A program made the translations under genes and the position numbers. This document shows, in pieces, positions 61,044-64,000 of a stretch of DNA of 64,000 nt (position 1 is the stretch's first letter; each line of letters begins with the position of its first letter). A model generated the notes under the pieces. The model was not told where the DNA came from, made no database searches, and worked only from the letters and a program-made list of their open reading frames with translations. Source of the DNA: Prauserella isguenensis (GTDB lineage: Bacteria > Actinomycetota > Actinomycetes > Mycobacteriales > Pseudonocardiaceae); contig NZ_JACHWU010000001.1 of the NCBI RefSeq assembly GCF_014191605.1, forward strand, positions 930,001-994,000, given 5' to 3'.

Positions 61044-61627
61044 GCCTCGTCGTCCTCGGTGGTGGGGGCGGAACGCTGGGAGTCGAGCAGTTCGTCGACC
61101 GACGCCGTGCCGTGGGCGTACCGGCGGGCGATCTCGGCGTTGAACGTGTCGACGACGGCCTGCACCTCACGGCGCCGCTGCGACACGGACCCCTCCTGCC
61201 CGCGGTAGGAGTCGAGCGTCTCGGCGAGTTGGTCGTCGGAGAGCGACACGACGTCCGACAGGTTCGCGTCGCCGACGAGCGCCTCGGCGGCGCGGCGGTA
61301 CTCGCCCGCCCGCGTCGGTTCGAGCGTCTGATGCCTGCCCGACCCGGTCGCAGGTCCGAGCGCGTTGTCGGACAGGATCGCGGTGAGCTGGGTGACAACG
61401 TCCTCGTCGCCGGGGTCGTCGGAGCTCCGCCGCAGCTGTTCCGCCTTGACGATGTCGATGCGCGCGTGCAGCAGTCTGCGCAGGTAGGAGAGGTCCGTCT
61501 CCTCCTGGGCGGCCTCGTCGCGCCGCTCCCGCAACGTCGGCAGCGGCAGTGCCTCCGGTTCACTCGCGTAGCCGGGCGCGAGGACGCGGTCGATACGACG
61601 TCGCCCGCCGGGCCGGACTTCGATCAC
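61040..61627 (-). CDS. rsiG: RsiG-like c-di-GMP-responsive anti-sigma factor
   Basis: The 195-residue protein is mostly helical. One helix reads EETDLSYLRRLLHARID and another EGSVSQRRREVQAVVD. The second fits exactly the E(X)3S(X)2R(X)3Q(X)3D motif of RsiG, in which two such helices bind a c-di-GMP dimer and the protein holds the sigma factor WhiG (residues Glu145, Ser149, Arg152, Gln156, Asp160). The first fits except that His54 replaces Gln (Glu43, Ser47, Arg50, Asp58). The rest (LRERRDEAAQ, KAEQLRR) is compatible with the RsiG fold. Relatives are often annotated as aerial mycelium formation proteins. No sigma gene lies nearby. The gene leads an operon with the asparaginase. Confidence 0.8.
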   Translation of the reverse strand: MIEVRPGGRRRIDRVLAPGYASEPEALPLPTLRERRDEAAQEETDLSYLRRLLHARIDIVKAEQLRRSSDDPGDEDVVTQLTAILSDNALGPATGSGRHQTLEPTRAGEYRRAAEALVGDANLSDVVSLSDDQLAETLDSYRGQEGSVSQRRREVQAVVDTFNAEIARRYAHGTASVDELLDSQRSAPTTEDDEA

Positions 61628-61696
61628 GGGTTCATCCTGCTCTACGTCGTCGATCTGGACCAGAGGCCGGACACCTCCGGGAGTCGGGAGATGATG

Positions 61697-62836
61697 TCAC
61701 CCTCGGAGGCGCTGCACGGCTTCGCGTCCCGGCGCGGCGCCCTCCTCGGGTACCGAGTCCGGGTCGATCGCCGCCTGCGGCCTCTCGTCGCCCGACCCCG
61801 TGATCAGCTCGGCGTCCACCGGCGTGGACCGCTTCACCAGTGCCAACGCGATCGGGCCGAGCTCGTGGTGCTGGGCGACGCTGCCGACCCGGCCGACGGT
61901 GCGGTCGCCGCGCAGCACCGGGTCGCCGGTCTCCGGATAGACCTCCATCGATCCGTCCAGGTGCAGCAGCACCATGTTGCGTGGCGGCCTGCCGACGTTG
62001 AACACCTTGGCGACCGTCTCCTGGCCGCGGTAGCAGCCCTTCGCGACGTGGGCCGCCGACCCGATCCAGCCGACCTCGTGCGGAATGGTGCGGTCGTCGG
62101 TATCGACGCCCACGCGCGCCTGCCGGGACTCCACGCGGAGCGCGTCGAACGCCCACGAGCCGGCGGGACGCGCACCCGCGTCCGTGAGGCGCTTCCAGAC
62201 GTCGACCAGCTCGGCGCGCGGAACGAGCAGGTCGATCGCGTGCGGGCCCGGCCACGGCATGCGGCGTGCGAACCCGCTGCCCGGCAGCGCGGCGATCGCG
62301 AACGGCTCGGCGGGCAGCGCCACGGGTGTGTCGCCGAGGGCGGCGAGCGTCTGCTCGGCGTCCGGCCCGAGCAGCGTCAGCACGGCGTACTCGCCCGTGG
62401 CGTCGCGAATGTCGACGTCCGACCAGAACTTCATGGCCTGCAGGTAGTCGATCAGCGTCTCCTTGCCGCCGTTCGGCATGGCGCTCGTGGCGTGCGAGTC
62501 CGGGTCGGTGTCGAGGTAGACGACGTCGCCGGTGTAGCCGACGACCATGTGCGCGTCGATGTGGCCCTGGGCGTCGAGCACGAGCGACTCGGTGCCGGTG
62601 TCGGCGGGCAGTGCGGAGACGTGCTGCGACAACACGAGGTGCAGCCACGACAGCCGTTCGGAACCGCCGACGGTGATCACGTGCCGGTGCGACCGGTCGA
62701 CGACCGCCACGCCGCGCGTGGCGGTGCGCTGCTCGGCGAACGGATCACCCCAGTGCCACGGCACACCCGCCTCCGGGTGGTCGTCGGGTGCCGAGACGGC
62801 GCCGGGCAGTTCGGACAGGGGCGAGGAGTACGTCAT
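61697..62836 (-). CDS. ygfZ: YgfZ/GcvT-domain folate-binding protein
   Basis: The 379-residue protein has the GcvT-like tetrahydrofolate-binding fold and the YgfZ hallmark KGCYRGQETVAKVFN with its Cys. Other family segments are AVVDRSHRHVITVGGSERLS, LVLDAQGHIDAHM and VGWIGSAAHVAKG. YgfZ proteins support iron-sulfur enzymes through folate. In mycobacteria the equivalent (Rv0811c) lies beside the pabC-like Rv0812, as here. The ATG at 62836 is the only clear start. It is divergent from the pabC-like gene with about 70 bases between. Confidence 0.9.
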   Translation of the reverse strand: MTYSSPLSELPGAVSAPDDHPEAGVPWHWGDPFAEQRTATRGVAVVDRSHRHVITVGGSERLSWLHLVLSQHVSALPADTGTESLVLDAQGHIDAHMVVGYTGDVVYLDTDPDSHATSAMPNGGKETLIDYLQAMKFWSDVDIRDATGEYAVLTLLGPDAEQTLAALGDTPVALPAEPFAIAALPGSGFARRMPWPGPHAIDLLVPRAELVDVWKRLTDAGARPAGSWAFDALRVESRQARVGVDTDDRTIPHEVGWIGSAAHVAKGCYRGQETVAKVFNVGRPPRNMVLLHLDGSMEVYPETGDPVLRGDRTVGRVGSVAQHHELGPIALALVKRSTPVDAELITGSGDERPQAAIDPDSVPEEGAAPGREAVQRLRG

Positions 62837-62895
62837 ACCGCGATCGTATGTCGGTGGCCGCGCCGATGGTCGGTAGCGTTCGCGGGCCCGCTGGG

Positions 62896-62910
62896 TACGG
62901 TGAAGCCATG
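62896..62910 (+). promoter_or_regulatory. -10 element abutting the aminodeoxychorismate lyase-like start
   Basis: TACGGT at 62896-62901 is followed after six bases by the ATG at 62908. This again fits a leaderless transcript. It supports the chosen start. Confidence 0.45.
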
Positions 62911-63762
62911 CGCGTCCTCGCTTTCCTCGACGGCACCTTCGCCGATCCCGACCAGGCCCACATCCGCGTCGACGACCTCGGTCTGGTGCGTGGTGACGGC
63001 ATCTTCGAGACGATCCTCGTCACGAACGGCGTGCCGCGAGAGCTGGACGCGCACCTCGACCGCTTCGCCCGGTCGGCGGCGAAGATGGACATGGCGCCGC
63101 CGGACCGCGAGGCGTGGGAACGCGTCATCCGCCTGGTGATCGACAACTGGCCGACCGACGTCGAGCTCGCGCTGAAGATCGTGCTCACCCGCGGGATCGA
63201 CGGCGACCCGGACGAGAGGCCGACGGCGTTCGCGTACGGCACCGAGATCGCGGAGTCGACGAAGACGGCGCGGCGCGACGGCATCGGCGTGGTGACGCTG
63301 AACCGCGGGTTCGAGGCGGACCTGATGGAGCGCGCGCCGTGGCTGCTGCTGGGCGCGAAGACGTTGTCGTACTCGGTGAACATGGCGGCGCAGCGGGAGG
63401 CGCGCCGCCGCGGCGCCGAGGACGTGATCTTCACCAGCACCGAGGGTTACGTGCTGGAGGGCCCGACGTCGAACGTCGTCGTGGCGCGCGGTGGCACGCT
63501 GTACACGCCGCCGCCGACGAACGGCATCCTGCCCGGTACGACGCAGGGCGACGTGTTCCGCGCGGCGGAGCGGGCAGGCTGGAAGACCGAGGTGACGCAG
63601 CTCAAGGCCGACGAGCTCGCCGCGGGGGACGCCCTGATGTTGGCCTCGTCGGTGCGGAAGCTGACGCGCGTGCACACGCTCGACGACGTCCGGCTGGCCG
63701 ACGACCCGGCCGTGGCCATCCACGCCGAGCTGGCGAAGGCCTACGACGCCCAGTACGAGTGA
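62908..63762 (+). CDS. pabC: Aminodeoxychorismate lyase-like PLP enzyme (aminotransferase class IV)
   Basis: The 284-residue protein belongs to fold-type IV PLP enzymes: VDDLGLVRGDGIFETILVTN, then LLLGAKTLSYSVNMAAQ, with the Schiff-base lysine in GAKTLS, and EGYVLEGPTSNVVVARGG and NGILPGTTQGDVF. By synteny with Rv0812 it is aminodeoxychorismate lyase, which makes 4-aminobenzoate for folate; branched-chain aminotransferase or D-amino acid transaminase activity cannot be excluded from sequence. Length is normal. The start is the ATG at 62908, with a promoter close by. Confidence 0.85.
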   Translation: MRVLAFLDGTFADPDQAHIRVDDLGLVRGDGIFETILVTNGVPRELDAHLDRFARSAAKMDMAPPDREAWERVIRLVIDNWPTDVELALKIVLTRGIDGDPDERPTAFAYGTEIAESTKTARRDGIGVVTLNRGFEADLMERAPWLLLGAKTLSYSVNMAAQREARRRGAEDVIFTSTEGYVLEGPTSNVVVARGGTLYTPPPTNGILPGTTQGDVFRAAERAGWKTEVTQLKADELAAGDALMLASSVRKLTRVHTLDDVRLADDPAVAIHAELAKAYDAQYE

Positions 63763-63778
63763 AGCTGCGCCACCTGCG

Positions 63779-63808
63779 CCACCTGCGCCTCCTCATGGCG
63801 CAGGTGGG
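63779..63808. terminator. Hairpin after the pabC-like gene
   Basis: CCACCTGCGCC at 63779-63789 pairs exactly with GGCGCAGGTGG at 63798-63808 around eight bases, 17 bases after the stop. GCGCCACCT is also repeated in tandem just before. No T-run, but position and stem length suit a terminator. Confidence 0.6.
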
Positions 63809-63851
63809 CGACTGCGATCCCGCTGAGTCATCCGCAGCGCTGAGGCGGAAT

Positions 63852-63912
63852 GCTCCCCAAGGTCACCAAGCTGGCGTTGAGCGCTCCTGAGGTGCCCGGG
63901 GAGCGCCTCAGG
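63852..63912. repeat. REP-like palindromic repeat before a minus-strand gene end
   Basis: GCTCCCCAAGGTCACC at 63852-63867 pairs partly with GGTGCCCGGGGAGC at 63891-63904. An additional hairpin, CCTGAGG (63886-63892) with CCTCAGG (63906-63912), overlaps it. The loop contains GCGTTGA, also present in the copies at 375-480 and 3387-3439. It lies between the pabC-like gene and the convergent gene end at 63959. Confidence 0.5.
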
Positions 63913-63958
63913 GCGTGCGAAAGTTGCGCTGAACGGGTGTCGCTCGAAGGTGTGGGCG

Positions 63959-64000
63959 TCAGCCGACGACGCGTTCGAGCACGAGGGAGACGTGCGGAGT
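63959..64000 (-). CDS. 3' end of a minus-strand gene (partial)
   Basis: The last 13 codons and stop of a minus-strand gene read TPHVSLVLERVVG. The rest lies beyond the window. The pattern ends like some proteins of the fatty-acid-binding/nitrobindin group, and synteny with the mycobacterial region would predict such a gene (Rv0813c) next to the pabC-like gene. The visible stretch is too short to identify it. Confidence 0.35.
   Translation of the reverse strand, partial: TPHVSLVLERVVG

Noticed and set aside
60968-63139. 723-codon plus-strand frame opposite the RsiG-like and YgfZ-like genes
   Set aside because: Both minus-strand genes have clear family motifs, so the plus frame is a shadow.

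Overview
The window is about 64 kb of very GC-rich chromosomal DNA with strong third-position GC bias, many GTG starts and typical actinobacterial families (EspG/PE/PPE-like type VII secretion substrates, DUF397/DUF5753 regulators, DUF574 methyltransferases, DUF3073, SigE-family sigma factor). The gene order purD, purB, purS-purQ, purL, SCP-like gene, purF, purM, DUF3073, YgfZ-like gene, pabC-like gene follows the mycobacterial Rv0772-Rv0812 region. Together with the DUF574 and XRE-DUF397 genes this points to a member of the Pseudonocardiaceae (a Saccharomonospora- or Amycolatopsis-like organism). That placement is inference from gene content; no rRNA is present. I found no tRNA, rRNA, CRISPR array, insertion sequence or prophage.

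Layout. 1-6.0 kb: start of a secreted lipase, a secreted HNH nuclease, a diacylglycerol-kinase-like remnant, purA, a secreted phosphodiesterase and purD. 6.2-11.1 kb: a type VII secretion substrate island (PE-like, PPE-like, EspG, EspC-like, and a WXG100 protein fused to a lytic transglycosylase) without secretion machinery. 11.2-21.9 kb: a metabolic and regulatory mix (APH kinase, a repetitive acidic secreted protein, AraC regulator and VOC protein, methyltransferase, aminotransferase, PCD-VOC fusion, HAD and threonine aldolase pair, sigma factor with a membrane partner, TetR). 22-29.1 kb: purB, a cysteine-type leader peptide ahead of a TSUP transporter, DUF2334, a metallo-beta-lactamase-fold protein, an aldehyde dehydrogenase and purSQ. 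29.2-32.6 kb: an asymmetric heterodimeric ABC exporter. 32.7-37.9 kb: a divergent phosphonate uptake and catabolism cluster. 38.0-40.3 kb: purL. 40.6-46.7 kb: an array of five paralogous single-pass membrane proteins interrupted by a pentapeptide-repeat protein, followed by a GH25 lysozyme. 48.2-52.3 kb: a type VII-associated protein, SCP-like protein, second DUF574 methyltransferase, and an XRE-DUF397 regulatory pair with palindromic operators. 52.5-64 kb: purF, purM, arfB, VanZ, an oxidoreductase, a hydroxybutyryl-CoA dehydrogenase, DUF3073, an RsiG-like c-di-GMP anti-sigma factor next to an asparaginase, a YgfZ-like protein, a pabC-like gene, and the tail of one more gene.

How the genes work together. 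Eight purine genes (purA, B, D, F, L, M, Q, S) make this a purine-biosynthesis backbone into which accessory modules are inserted; most pur genes have their own promoters and several look leaderless. The least explained material is the paralogous membrane-protein array, the type VII substrate island, and the XRE-DUF397 operator region.
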